From assembly GCA_035378955.1 (NCBI GenBank), contig DAOSUS010000028.1, positions 3,230 through 36,876 on the forward strand: a DNA stretch of 33,647 nt, given 5' to 3'. The stretch's first letter is position 1. Every line of letters starts with the position of its first letter. Below the pieces are notes generated by a model. The model did no database searches and was not told where the DNA came from. It worked only from the letters and a program-made list of their open reading frames with translations. Below, piece by piece: positions 16,939-24,226 of this stretch. The stretch is from Candidatus Hydrogenedens sp. GTDB taxonomy: Bacteria; Hydrogenedentota; Hydrogenedentia; Hydrogenedentales; Hydrogenedentaceae. Both the position numbers and the translations under genes were made by a program.

Positions 16939-18043
16939 GGATACTTCCCCGTCGGGAACTTAAGCGTATTCCCTGCAACATCATTTGAAGTTCTTCGGGA
17001 TTGTCAGACATATCCATAGCCATATCTAAGGTAATGAGGGATTCTTTAACTAACTGGGCAAGGCTATCATTAAAGGTTTGCATTCCTTCTTCTTTCCCTT
17101 GCTGAAGAACTGTATCCATTTGAGTCATACGATTTTCTTTTATTAATTTTCGGACAATGGGTGTATTAAATAAAATTTCACATGCGGGAACCCGCCCGCG
17201 TCCATCAGCACGGGGAATTAATCGCATACACATAATTGCTTTGAGATTTAATGATAACTGTGAACGAACCTGGTCATGTTGATTGGTAGGGAAAAAGTCA
17301 ATGATTCTATCCATCGTTTGCATTACATTTGTTGTATGCAAAGTACTAAATACAAGGTGTCCCGTTTCGGCAGCACTTACCGCCGCCATAAAAGTTTCAT
17401 GGTCACGCATTTCCCCTATCACAATCACATCCGGGTCTTGTCTCATAACAGTTCGTAAAGCGGAATTAAAATCATGTGTATCAATAGAAATTTCCCGTTG
17501 ATTAATCACTGCCTTTTTATCCACATGAATAAATTCTATCGGGTCTTCAATTGTAATAATATGACAAGGCCGCGTTTGATTAATATATTCTACAATCGCT
17601 GCAAGGGTAGTTGATTTTCCGCTACCTGTAGTTCCTGCGATTAGAATCAAGCCTCTTTGTAATTCGACAAATCGAACAATCTGTGGAGGAAGATGCAATT
17701 CTTCAAAAGTCTGAATGCGTGTTTTAATTTTTCGCATTACACAGGAAACAGTTCCCCGTTGGCGAAAAATACTTACACGGAATCGGCCTACCCCTTTTTC
17801 GTAAAAAGCAAAATCTAAATCACCGCGTTGAGAAAAAACACGCATTTGTTCATCGTTGAGCATAATATTCAAAATCTGGGACATGGTTTCTGGATATATA
17901 GGTTCTTCACCTATTGGGGCTAATTCACCGTTTACCCTGAAATAAGGAGGACTTCCCGTTTTGAGATGGATATCCGACGCATCTTTTTGTATAGCGCGTT
18001 GTAAAAGTTTTATAAACTCGTTCCGAATAGGTGATGTGCTCAT
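16931..18043 (-). CDS. pilT: Type IV pilus retraction ATPase PilT
   Basis: The 370-residue hexameric ATPase disassembles type IV pili and powers twitching motility or surface sensing at the inner-membrane base of the pilus. The N-terminal PAS-like domain has DASDIHLKTGSPP. Walker A is GTTGSGKS (137-144), the Asp box is ITIEDPIEF, Walker B is VIVIGEMRD (Glu211) and the His box is GHLVFSTLHT. TPIVRKLIKE corresponds to the AIRNLIRE motif needed for retraction. The paralogue PilU cannot be excluded. AAGAAGGA precedes the ATG. It follows ftsZ by 16 nt and is apparently the last gene of the murC-ftsQ-ftsZ-pilT transcript; other pilus genes are not in this window. Confidence 0.94.
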   Translation of the reverse strand: MSTSPIRNEFIKLLQRAIQKDASDIHLKTGSPPYFRVNGELAPIGEEPIYPETMSQILNIMLNDEQMRVFSQRGDLDFAFYEKGVGRFRVSIFRQRGTVSCVMRKIKTRIQTFEELHLPPQIVRFVELQRGLILIAGTTGSGKSTTLAAIVEYINQTRPCHIITIEDPIEFIHVDKKAVINQREISIDTHDFNSALRTVMRQDPDVIVIGEMRDHETFMAAVSAAETGHLVFSTLHTTNVMQTMDRIIDFFPTNQHDQVRSQLSLNLKAIMCMRLIPRADGRGRVPACEILFNTPIVRKLIKENRMTQMDTVLQQGKEEGMQTFNDSLAQLVKESLITLDMAMDMSDNPEELQMMLQGIRLSSRRGSILK

Positions 18044-18059
18044 ATAAATCCTTCTTTAT

Positions 18060-19412
18060 CTATTTGGAGTTTTTTTCAAAAAATTGACGAAGCCATGGGG
18101 GTTTCGGGTCTAAAGTTGGTTTTTCATCTTTTTTAGGTGTTGTTTCTTTTGCTTTTTTCAACTCCTCTTTAGAAAATAGTTCTCCACCATTTTCGGGTTT
18201 CTTTTCTTCCTTGGGGATTACTCTTTCTGCTTCTTTTTGCTCTTTTATCTGGGGAATATCTTCTTTTTTAATGGAGGGGATTGTAGGGGAAATCTGCTGT
18301 TCTTTTGTAATATTTGTAATTGCGGATGGAATAAACTCACTTGATTTTTGGTCTTCCGGAAAACCAGCAGCAATAACTGTAACACAAATATCTTCTCTCT
18401 CCCCTTCACTGACCATGGCACCAAAAATTACATTGGCTTCAGGTCCTAACATTTCTCTCAACTTATCACCTGCACGAATAACTTCACCCATTTTCATATC
18501 AGAACCGCCATGGATATTTAATATAGCACCTTTGGCCCCAAGAACACTTTTTGTATCTAACAAGTTACATTCGATAGCACGAATTATCGCTTCTTCCGGT
18601 CTTTTTTCACCACGGGCGAAACCAATACCCAGATGGGCTTTACCGCTATTCTGCAGAATTGTGCGGACATCTGCGAAATCAATATTTATAAGTTGTGGAA
18701 TCTTGATAAGGTCGGTTATTGCTCGTATCCCATTATGTAAGACCTCATCTACTTTCAGAAATGCCTCTTTTACTGTTAAGTCTTTTAAGGTTGCTACGCG
18801 GTCATTGGGAATAGTAATCAAAGCATCAACATGTTCTTTCAATTTTTCTATCCCTTCATACGCATTGCGTTTCCTTACAGGACCTTCAAACTCGAAAGGC
18901 AAAGTAACAACGGCTATGGTAAGGGCTCCTAATTTTTTTGCAATTTCAGCTACGATAGGTACCGCACCTGTTCCTGTTCCTCCACCCATTCCCGAAGTCA
19001 AAAAAATCATTTGAGATCCTTCCAGGGCTTCGCGAATTCGTTCTCGGTCTTCTTCTGCGGCATAAGAACCTAATTCGGGAATAGAACCTGCTCCCCATCC
19101 TCCTGTAATACCTTTACCTATTTGCAATTTACATGCCGCTGAGGACTTCGATAATGCTTGAGCATCTGTATTTATAACAATAAAATCTACTCCGCCCATT
19201 TTCTGTTCTATCATTCGTTCAATAGCATTTCCACCGCCACCTCCTACACCACAAACTTTAATAACAATGTCATTACCTGGAAATTCCTCTTTTCCAGACA
19301 TTACTCCAGAAAAACCCACGACAGAACCCGGGCTACTTCCCTTCGGGGTATTTTTATTATCGGGCTCTTTTTCAAAATCATCGGAATCGAGTAATGTAAA
19401 TCGCTGTGTCAT
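18060..19412 (-). CDS. ftsZ: Cell division protein FtsZ
   Basis: FtsZ is the tubulin-like GTPase that forms the division ring. With the ATG at 19412 the protein has 450 residues. A non-conserved, hydrophilic extension occupies residues 1-46. The GTPase core follows (about 47-351) with CGVGGGGGNAIERM, the tubulin signature GGGTGTGA (143-150), and the T7 catalytic loop NIDFADVRT (243-251). A charged Lys/Glu/Pro-rich linker (about 352-433) leads to a conserved C-terminal peptide, LDPKPPWLRQF, the site that binds FtsA, ZipA or SepF in other bacteria. I prefer the ATG at 19412 because GGAGG lies 8 nt upstream; an in-frame TTG five codons earlier would overlap that site. ftsQ lies upstream and pilT downstream, with no ftsA between ftsQ and ftsZ. 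Confidence 0.96.
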   Translation of the reverse strand: MTQRFTLLDSDDFEKEPDNKNTPKGSSPGSVVGFSGVMSGKEEFPGNDIVIKVCGVGGGGGNAIERMIEQKMGGVDFIVINTDAQALSKSSAACKLQIGKGITGGWGAGSIPELGSYAAEEDRERIREALEGSQMIFLTSGMGGGTGTGAVPIVAEIAKKLGALTIAVVTLPFEFEGPVRKRNAYEGIEKLKEHVDALITIPNDRVATLKDLTVKEAFLKVDEVLHNGIRAITDLIKIPQLINIDFADVRTILQNSGKAHLGIGFARGEKRPEEAIIRAIECNLLDTKSVLGAKGAILNIHGGSDMKMGEVIRAGDKLREMLGPEANVIFGAMVSEGEREDICVTVIAAGFPEDQKSSEFIPSAITNITKEQQISPTIPSIKKEDIPQIKEQKEAERVIPKEEKKPENGGELFSKEELKKAKETTPKKDEKPTLDPKPPWLRQFFEKNSK

Positions 19413-19476
19413 AAACTTATCCTCCAAGGGTGCGTCCCATGTGTATATTTTAAGTGTTTCGTTATTTTAATTTCTC

Positions 19477-20298
19477 CTATTTATAAATAATATCATCATT
19501 AAATCGCATATCTATATATTCATTGCATTGAACTCGAGTTATATCCACTTTATTTAAGGCTATGGAAAAATTCTGAACCTGCCGTTTTAAGTTTTCTCTT
19601 TTCCATCTTGTTTCGCAAGGAATTTCATCAAAATATACTTTCAAATTTTCATTGGAATCAATTACAATCTCAGATATTTTAACATCTTTGTTTTTAGGCA
19701 CCTGATTATACTCATACCAGAACTCCAATGCAGCCCAGAGTCCTTCATCATTTATATAAGCACCGGGTTCAAAGACATTCCGTCGAGATACGCCTGTTAT
19801 TAAGGGTCCTCTTGCTTCTTTAATATTTGATATTCTTTTCAATATTTTACCTGTGTGTGAAATAAGGAACATCTGGTCATCAACAAAAAGAGTAGCGTAA
19901 GGGGGTAATTCCTGAACATGAATTATAATCTTATTCCCCTCATAATCCTTTTCTACGGAACAATCTTCGATAAAAGGAATTCGTTGTAATTTGTTTTTTA
20001 TTTCATCGGTTTTTAAACGAACCATTCCTTTTCCCAAAAACATATCCACATGGACTCTAATCTCTGCCTCGGAAAATATTTTTAACCCATCAATCTGAAT
20101 TTCCTTTATTTTATATCTCGGGTCATCCATAAGCACCCAGATAAAAAACGCAAACATTAGGAATATAGTCAGTGCAGATATTATCTTGCCGATTTTACAT
20201 AACCTACTCACAACAGTTGTTGTTTTTTTTATAAAAGTATTCTTTTTTTTGTAGCGACTGCCTGCAACAGGAGAAGTTATTAAATGAACCTTAGCCAT
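19477..20298 (-). CDS. ftsQ: Cell division protein FtsQ/DivIB
   Basis: The 273-residue bitopic membrane protein fits FtsQ, which links early and late divisome proteins and recruits the FtsB-FtsL pair. A basic cytoplasmic N-terminus (1-36) is followed by one TM helix (about 37-57) and a POTRA domain (about 61-131, beginning YKIKEIQIDGLKIFSEAEI). The extracytoplasmic FtsQ domain comes next, with LFLI-type strands, GKILKRI and LITGV. Sequence conservation is low, as is usual for the family; the call rests on layout, the POTRA pattern and position between murC and ftsZ. The ATG follows the murC stop with no gap (TGAATG), with AGGAGG inside the murC end, so the two are translationally coupled. Confidence 0.88.
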   Translation of the reverse strand: MAKVHLITSPVAGSRYKKKNTFIKKTTTVVSRLCKIGKIISALTIFLMFAFFIWVLMDDPRYKIKEIQIDGLKIFSEAEIRVHVDMFLGKGMVRLKTDEIKNKLQRIPFIEDCSVEKDYEGNKIIIHVQELPPYATLFVDDQMFLISHTGKILKRISNIKEARGPLITGVSRRNVFEPGAYINDEGLWAALEFWYEYNQVPKNKDVKISEIVIDSNENLKVYFDEIPCETRWKRENLKRQVQNFSIALNKVDITRVQCNEYIDMRFNDDIIYK

Positions 20299-21735
20299 TC
20301 ATACTACCTCCTGTATTTTTTTAAGGAGCGGTTCTGCAATTTTATTTATATTTCCTGCACCCAGGATAAGCACCACATCCCCTGATTTTAATTGTTTTAC
20401 CAAGAAATCGGGAACTTCATACATATCACGAACAAGGAATACATGATTGGCTCCCTGCTCTTTAGCCGAATCTACAATCAAATCCGATGTTACACCATTG
20501 ATAGGAGTTTCACGAGAAGCGTAAATATCTGTAATAACTGCCATATCGGCTTTTGATAAAACTTTTGCGAAATCTTCCGCAAAGAATTTTGTGCGACTAT
20601 ATAAATGTGGTTGAAAAACGACAATCCGTCGTTGGGGTTTTATCCACTGAAGAGCCTCCATAGTGCTGGCTATTTCCGTGGGATGATGAGCATAATCTTC
20701 AACAACAGCTATACCTTTTTCTTCTCCACAAAGTTGGAGTCTTCTTTTTACACCACTAAATTGCTGTAGCCCATCCGAAATTAATCCAAAACGCAACCCC
20801 AAACAAATACCCACAGCGCAAGCCCCTAAAGCATTACGAATATTATGAATACCTAATGTATGGATAGTCAATTCCCCCAATCTTCCCTTAACGCCTAATC
20901 GTTCATCCTGACTTATTACAGTAAATTTTGTTTTAATTCCAGCAAGAACATCGCGAATGGAATCTTTTTTTTCAGGGACTTCTATCTTAACATCCATTCC
21001 TCTCAGGGAACAATGCTCTTCTAACCCATAAGTTATACATACACTTTCAATCTCTGGAACAATGGATTTTATATTCGGGTCATCGCCACAAAGTATCGAA
21101 TAGCCATAGAAAGGAACATCATTGCAAAAATCTATAAAGGCTTTTTTTATACGGTCTAATGTTCCATAATATTCCAGATGTTCTGCATCAATACTCGTAA
21201 CTACGGCTATAGTCGGATGTAATCTCAAAAAAGAGCCGTCATGTTCATCTGCCTCTGCTACCAGATAATTCCCCGTTCCCCAACGAGCATTGGTTCCACT
21301 ACGGTGTAATATTCCACCCACAATACTTGTAGCCCCGATGTTGGCATACTCTAAAAATGAGGCTATCATGGATGTAGTTGTAGTTTTACCATGCGTTCCA
21401 CCTACTGCAATAGCATTGGGTTTCAGACGAATCAGGTCGGCAAGTAAGTCGCTACGATGAATTACAGGGATACCTAATTTCTTGGCTGTAATTATTTCAA
21501 CATTATCATCTGAAACTGCGGCAGAACGAACAACTATGCCCACATTATTTATATGCTCAGGGGCGTGTCCTTCATAAAACTTTAATCCATAACTTATTAA
21601 CCGTTCCACAATTTCAGAAGATTTTAAATCAGAACCAGAAACTTCATATCCGAGATTGAGCAGAATTTCAGCAAGACCGCTCATCCCGATGCCACCGACA
21701 CCAATAAAATGTATTTTTCGTTTAACGCCATTCAT
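20299..21735 (-). CDS. murC: UDP-N-acetylmuramate--L-alanine ligase
   Basis: The 478-residue cytosolic ligase adds L-Ala to UDP-MurNAc, the first amino acid of the peptidoglycan stem peptide. The N-terminal dinucleotide-type motif is HFIGVGGIGMSGLAEIL. The ATP loop is GGTHGKTTTTSM (about 112-123), AEADEHDGSFL is the central Mur-ligase segment, and YAHHPTEI is the MurC-specific metal/substrate segment. AGGA lies 8 nt before the ATG. It is the first gene of a reverse-strand cluster murC-ftsQ-ftsZ-pilT, preceded by a good promoter and a tandem palindrome. murB and ddl, which often lie between murC and ftsQ, are absent. Confidence 0.96.
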   Translation of the reverse strand: MNGVKRKIHFIGVGGIGMSGLAEILLNLGYEVSGSDLKSSEIVERLISYGLKFYEGHAPEHINNVGIVVRSAAVSDDNVEIITAKKLGIPVIHRSDLLADLIRLKPNAIAVGGTHGKTTTTSMIASFLEYANIGATSIVGGILHRSGTNARWGTGNYLVAEADEHDGSFLRLHPTIAVVTSIDAEHLEYYGTLDRIKKAFIDFCNDVPFYGYSILCGDDPNIKSIVPEIESVCITYGLEEHCSLRGMDVKIEVPEKKDSIRDVLAGIKTKFTVISQDERLGVKGRLGELTIHTLGIHNIRNALGACAVGICLGLRFGLISDGLQQFSGVKRRLQLCGEEKGIAVVEDYAHHPTEIASTMEALQWIKPQRRIVVFQPHLYSRTKFFAEDFAKVLSKADMAVITDIYASRETPINGVTSDLIVDSAKEQGANHVFLVRDMYEVPDFLVKQLKSGDVVLILGAGNINKIAEPLLKKIQEVV

Positions 21736-21750
21736 TTTTAATATCCTAAA

Positions 21751-21781
21751 AATACTATATATAGAATACTATATATAGTAT
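21751..21781. repeat. Tandem 14-bp palindromic repeat upstream of murC (operator candidate)
   Basis: AATACTATATATAG occurs twice head to tail (21751-21764 and 21765-21778). Each unit contains the palindrome CTATATATAG, and the second extends to a 16-bp palindrome (ATACTATATATAGTAT, 21766-21781). The copies cover the predicted -10 and initial transcribed region of murC, where a dimeric repressor could block initiation. Function is inferred. Confidence 0.5.
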
Positions 21782-21804
21782 AAAAAAACAAGTTTCTTAG
21801 TCAA
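21777..21804 (-). promoter_or_regulatory. Sigma-70-type promoter of murC-ftsQ-ftsZ-pilT
   Basis: On the reverse strand TTGACT (21804-21799) and TATACT (21782-21777) are separated by 16 bp, each matching consensus at five of six positions. Initiation would be near 21770, about 35 nt before the murC ATG. Confidence 0.6.
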
Positions 21805-22003
21805 TATTAATTAAAAAATTATAAATGCAAAAAAAATTCAGTATTCTTTCTTATGGATAATTTATATGTCTGTTGTATAAGGAATAATTTCCCATTCTCA
21901 TAAATTATGTTGCTCTAAATTCTACAGGGATTGCATTACAATCTAATGTTTAATTTATTCACCTACAGAACATAGACAACAGATTTATTTTTTCTTTTCA
22001 AAT

Positions 22004-22025
22004 TGTAGGGGCACAGCATGCTGTG
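22004..22025. repeat. Half of a palindromic intergenic repeat, type 1
   Basis: TGTAGGGGC (22004-22012) runs into the 14-bp perfect palindrome CACAGCATGCTGTG (22012-22025). The expected right arm GCCCCTACA is missing immediately after it, so the element looks like one arm plus centre of a longer inverted repeat. Confidence 0.55.
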
Positions 22026-22095
22026 TATTAATTCATTGCAAGGTTCTTGTAAAAAAATCCAAGAGGGCACAAAGGAATTTTTACTCAGAGGGAAA

Positions 22096-22117
22096 CGAAA
22101 CATGTTTCGCCCCTACA
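22096..22117. repeat. Half of a palindromic intergenic repeat, type 2
   Basis: The 14-bp palindrome CGAAACATGTTTCG (22096-22109) is followed by GCCCCTACA (22109-22117), the exact reverse complement of TGTAGGGGC at 22004. Its own left arm is missing. The two halves therefore frame a 114-bp segment with 9-bp terminal inverted repeats. Confidence 0.55.
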
Positions 22118-22137
22118 TTGTGAACTTTTTGCAAAGT

Positions 22138-22155
22138 CTTTGTGTCCTCTGTGGT
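22138..22155. repeat. Dispersed-type repeat fragment
   Basis: CTTTGTGTCCTCTGTGGT has the form of a short repeat I recall from intergenic DNA of many environmental bacteria. A near-complementary copy (GAGGGCACAAAG, 22063-22074, 11 of 12 matching the complement) lies inside the same segment. Confidence 0.4.
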
Positions 22156-22228
22156 AAAAGAATTAACCACTCAAATATACCGGTAGATAGGATGCTTTCG
22201 CTGATACAAGGGTAATGATTTTTAAATG

Positions 22229-22258
22229 TGTAGAGACGAAAAATTTTTTGTCTCTACA
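22229..22258. repeat. Complete palindromic intergenic repeat
   Basis: A 30-bp near-perfect inverted repeat: TGTAGAGAC (22229-22237) and GTCTCTACA (22250-22258) flank a centre of G, five A and six T, which extends pairing to the axis. It shares the TGTAG/CTACA ends with the two half-elements nearby and could fold into a stable hairpin on either strand. Confidence 0.65.
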
Positions 22259-22358
22259 ATATAATTCCTTTTTAAAGGGTGTGAAATTAAATAACGAGGC
22301 GAGGATACTTAATCTATTTTATTGTGAATGTTTAACAAATTTTCGTCATTTGTTTTTG

Positions 22359-22385
22359 TTCGTGTCTATTCTCTAATTCGTGGTT
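22359..22385. repeat. Dispersed-type repeat fragment
   Basis: The stretch starts TTCGTGTCTATT and ends AATTCGTGGTT, resembling the widespread intergenic repeat of the form TTCGTGTCCATTCGTGGTT with a few inserted bases. Recognition is from memory only. Confidence 0.3.
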
Positions 22386-22589
22386 ATAATTTTTTTACCA
22401 ATTAAATTCATTAGACAAAGAAGGAAAGTAGATTATGTTATGAGATATTTACTTTTTTTCTTCATTCTTATTCTTGGTTTGCTCTATAGTATCATGAAGA
22501 ATCCAAAAGACATTGTGTTATTTAAGTATTGTTTTTGTTCAGGTTATTTATATGCATTGAGATTCTTTGATTAAAGGTAAATAGGGAAT

Positions 22590-23981
22590 TTATGCATCTT
22601 GTGCTATTGTGTATTCCGGTATTACCCGTTCTTCAGGATATGCTTCCAGCCCCATTTCACTTTTATCAAGACCTATGTATTCTTCATTAGCGTCAACCCG
22701 TAGACCTAATATCGCACGAATAGTTAACCATGCAATAGTAGCAACACATAGAACAAAAGCACCAACAGATATAATACCTATGAATTGAACAAGTAAAGAT
22801 TTGTAACCTCCTCCGTAAAATAATCCTTTCTCCACATCAAATAATCCAACGGATAAAGTTCCCCAGATACCATTAACTAAATGGACAGAAATCGCACCTA
22901 CGGGGTCATCTATTTTTATACGGTCAAAGAACAAAACACTTTCGACAACAATAAAACCTGCAACAATACCAATGATAACACTTCCAAAAACACTTACACC
23001 GTCACATGGGGCTGTAATAGCCACCAGACCCGCTAAAGACCCGTTTATTATCATGGTTAAATCGGGTTTGCCTAATCGAACCCATGCATATAGACAAGAA
23101 GCGATTATTCCCGTACTTGCCGCCATTGCCGTTGTTAATGCTACATGGGCAATTTTAAGAGGATTCGCTTCCATTGTGCTACCGGGATTGAAGCCAAACC
23201 ATCCTAACCATAAAATTAACGCTCCCAATGTCGCTAATGCCAGATTATGTCCGGGAATTGGGGAAATCTCACCTTTTTTTCCATACTTCCCTAAACGAGG
23301 ACCCAATAACCAAGCTCCTACTAAAGCCGACCATCCACCAATAGAATGAACTACAGTAGAACCTGCAAAGTCCTTAAATCCGACATCCATAAAAGAACTA
23401 AGCCAACCACCGCCCCAAATCCAATGACCTGCAATGGGATAAATCACTCCAGAAATTACTACAGAAAACAAAAGAAATGCAGAAAAACGAATTCTTTCCG
23501 CTACGGCACCTGAAACAATAGTCGCAGCCGTCCCGCAAAAAACAACCTGGAAGAAAAACTTGGCTTCTAAGGGAACTCCTGTCCAATTTAAAGATTTATA
23601 TACACCTTGATAGAAATCTCCCATAGTAGGGCTGTTATCTGCACCCAGCAGAAAAAAGCCAGATAGTCCAATAAAGGGATTTCCATCACCAAACATCAAT
23701 GCAAAGCCAACTGCCCAAAAGCATACTAAAGTAATTCCAAAAACCACAAAATTTTTGGTGAGAATATTTACAGCATTTTTAGCCCTGCAAAATCCCGCTT
23801 CTACACAGGCAAACCCGGCATTCATCCAGAATACAAGAAAAGCCGTAATAAGAACCCAGAGTGTATCCAAAATTACCTTTTGTGAGATAACACCTTCTCC
23901 TCCATCTTCAGCATAACTCAGGCAAGGTAAAAGTGAAAGGATTAATAATAAACCCAAAAGGAACTTCATTTTCTTTTCCAT
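22590..23981 (-). CDS. amt: Ammonium transporter (Amt family)
   Basis: The 463-residue trimeric inner-membrane channel moves ammonium or ammonia into the cell. A signal peptide (about 1-24, ending LSYA before EDGGEG) precedes 11 predicted TM helices. Family motifs include WVLITAFLVFWMNAGFA, AGFCRAKNAVN, and DFAGSTVVHSIGG with Asp204 and the first pore His212; the second pore His is His367 in SVHLVNGIWG. The soluble C-terminus carries the PII-responsive region in relatives. AAGGAG lies 8 nt before the ATG; the second in-frame Met (residue 5) is a possible alternative. No PII gene is adjacent, but glnB elsewhere in the window shares its upstream palindrome. Upstream lies the 3' end of the antiporter gene. 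Confidence 0.95.
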   Translation of the reverse strand: MEKKMKFLLGLLLILSLLPCLSYAEDGGEGVISQKVILDTLWVLITAFLVFWMNAGFACVEAGFCRAKNAVNILTKNFVVFGITLVCFWAVGFALMFGDGNPFIGLSGFFLLGADNSPTMGDFYQGVYKSLNWTGVPLEAKFFFQVVFCGTAATIVSGAVAERIRFSAFLLFSVVISGVIYPIAGHWIWGGGWLSSFMDVGFKDFAGSTVVHSIGGWSALVGAWLLGPRLGKYGKKGEISPIPGHNLALATLGALILWLGWFGFNPGSTMEANPLKIAHVALTTAMAASTGIIASCLYAWVRLGKPDLTMIINGSLAGLVAITAPCDGVSVFGSVIIGIVAGFIVVESVLFFDRIKIDDPVGAISVHLVNGIWGTLSVGLFDVEKGLFYGGGYKSLLVQFIGIISVGAFVLCVATIAWLTIRAILGLRVDANEEYIGLDKSEMGLEAYPEERVIPEYTIAQDA

Positions 23982-24049
23982 TAGTCAACTCCTTAATTAC
24001 AATAATTTTTAAATTAATAAATTAAATACAATTGGGTTGAAAATGGAAT

Positions 24050-24065
24050 AACAATTTTCATGCCG
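24050..24065 (-). promoter_or_regulatory. Weak sigma-54-like element upstream of amt
   Basis: On the reverse strand the sequence is CGGCATGAAAATTGTT. It keeps the -24 GG and exact spacing but has C for the leading T and GT instead of the -12 GC. The predicted start would be near 24039, about 58 nt before amt. On its own this is weak; the shared palindrome upstream makes it worth noting. Confidence 0.35.
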
Positions 24066-24153
24066 AACACGAAAATAATTTTATATCTCATTGGAAAACA
24101 ATAATTTATATAATATAAGAAATAATTTTGAAAAAAATATTGGATTTTAATAT

Positions 24154-24165
24154 TACATTTATGTA
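24154..24165. promoter_or_regulatory. Palindromic operator candidate upstream of amt
   Basis: TACATTTATGTA is the reverse complement of the two sites upstream of glnB; the 15 bp at 24153-24167 is the exact complement of 8972-8986. It lies between the 3' end of the antiporter gene and the start of amt, both on the reverse strand, so amt is the only gene it can plausibly control. It is centred about 120 bp from the predicted amt start. Confidence 0.6.
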
Positions 24166-24226
24166 TTATTTTTTTGTATAATACAACTTTTTGGTGGATT
24201 TCATTAGAAGAACAATGTTTAGAGGG

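Larger units (their letters stand above)
21805..22589. other. Gene-free region between amt and murC holding dispersed-type repeats
   Basis: Together with the murC promoter, this makes about 850 bp without a credible gene. The stretch 21805-22000 is AT-rich and shows nothing I recognise. From 22004 to 22385 it holds several palindromic or repeat fragments (listed separately). From 22386 to 22589 I see nothing except a short hydrophobic reading frame without support. No terminator for amt is obvious. Confidence 0.55.

Noticed and set aside
18211..19014. 267-codon reading frame antisense to ftsZ
   Set aside because: It lies wholly inside the well-conserved ftsZ gene on the other strand, and its composition (Ser/Ile/Pro-rich) is that of a shadow frame.
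19413..19427. Upstream TTG start for ftsZ, adding five residues
   Set aside because: The GGAGG ribosome-binding site lies between this TTG and the ATG at 19412, so it can serve only the ATG.
21751..21781. Possible CRISPR-like short tandem repeat
   Set aside because: There are only two 14-bp units with no spacers; the promoter overlap fits an operator or slippage product better.
22018..22215. 65-codon forward reading frame in the amt-murC gap
   Set aside because: It runs through the repeat fragments, has no ribosome-binding site, and its translation (SLCVLCG-like) is what the common repeat gives in that frame.
22380..22574. 64-codon hydrophobic reading frame, with an internal ATG at 22440
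   Set aside because: It contains one TM-like stretch, but AT-rich DNA yields such frames easily; Shine-Dalgarno spacing is poor and no family is recognisable.
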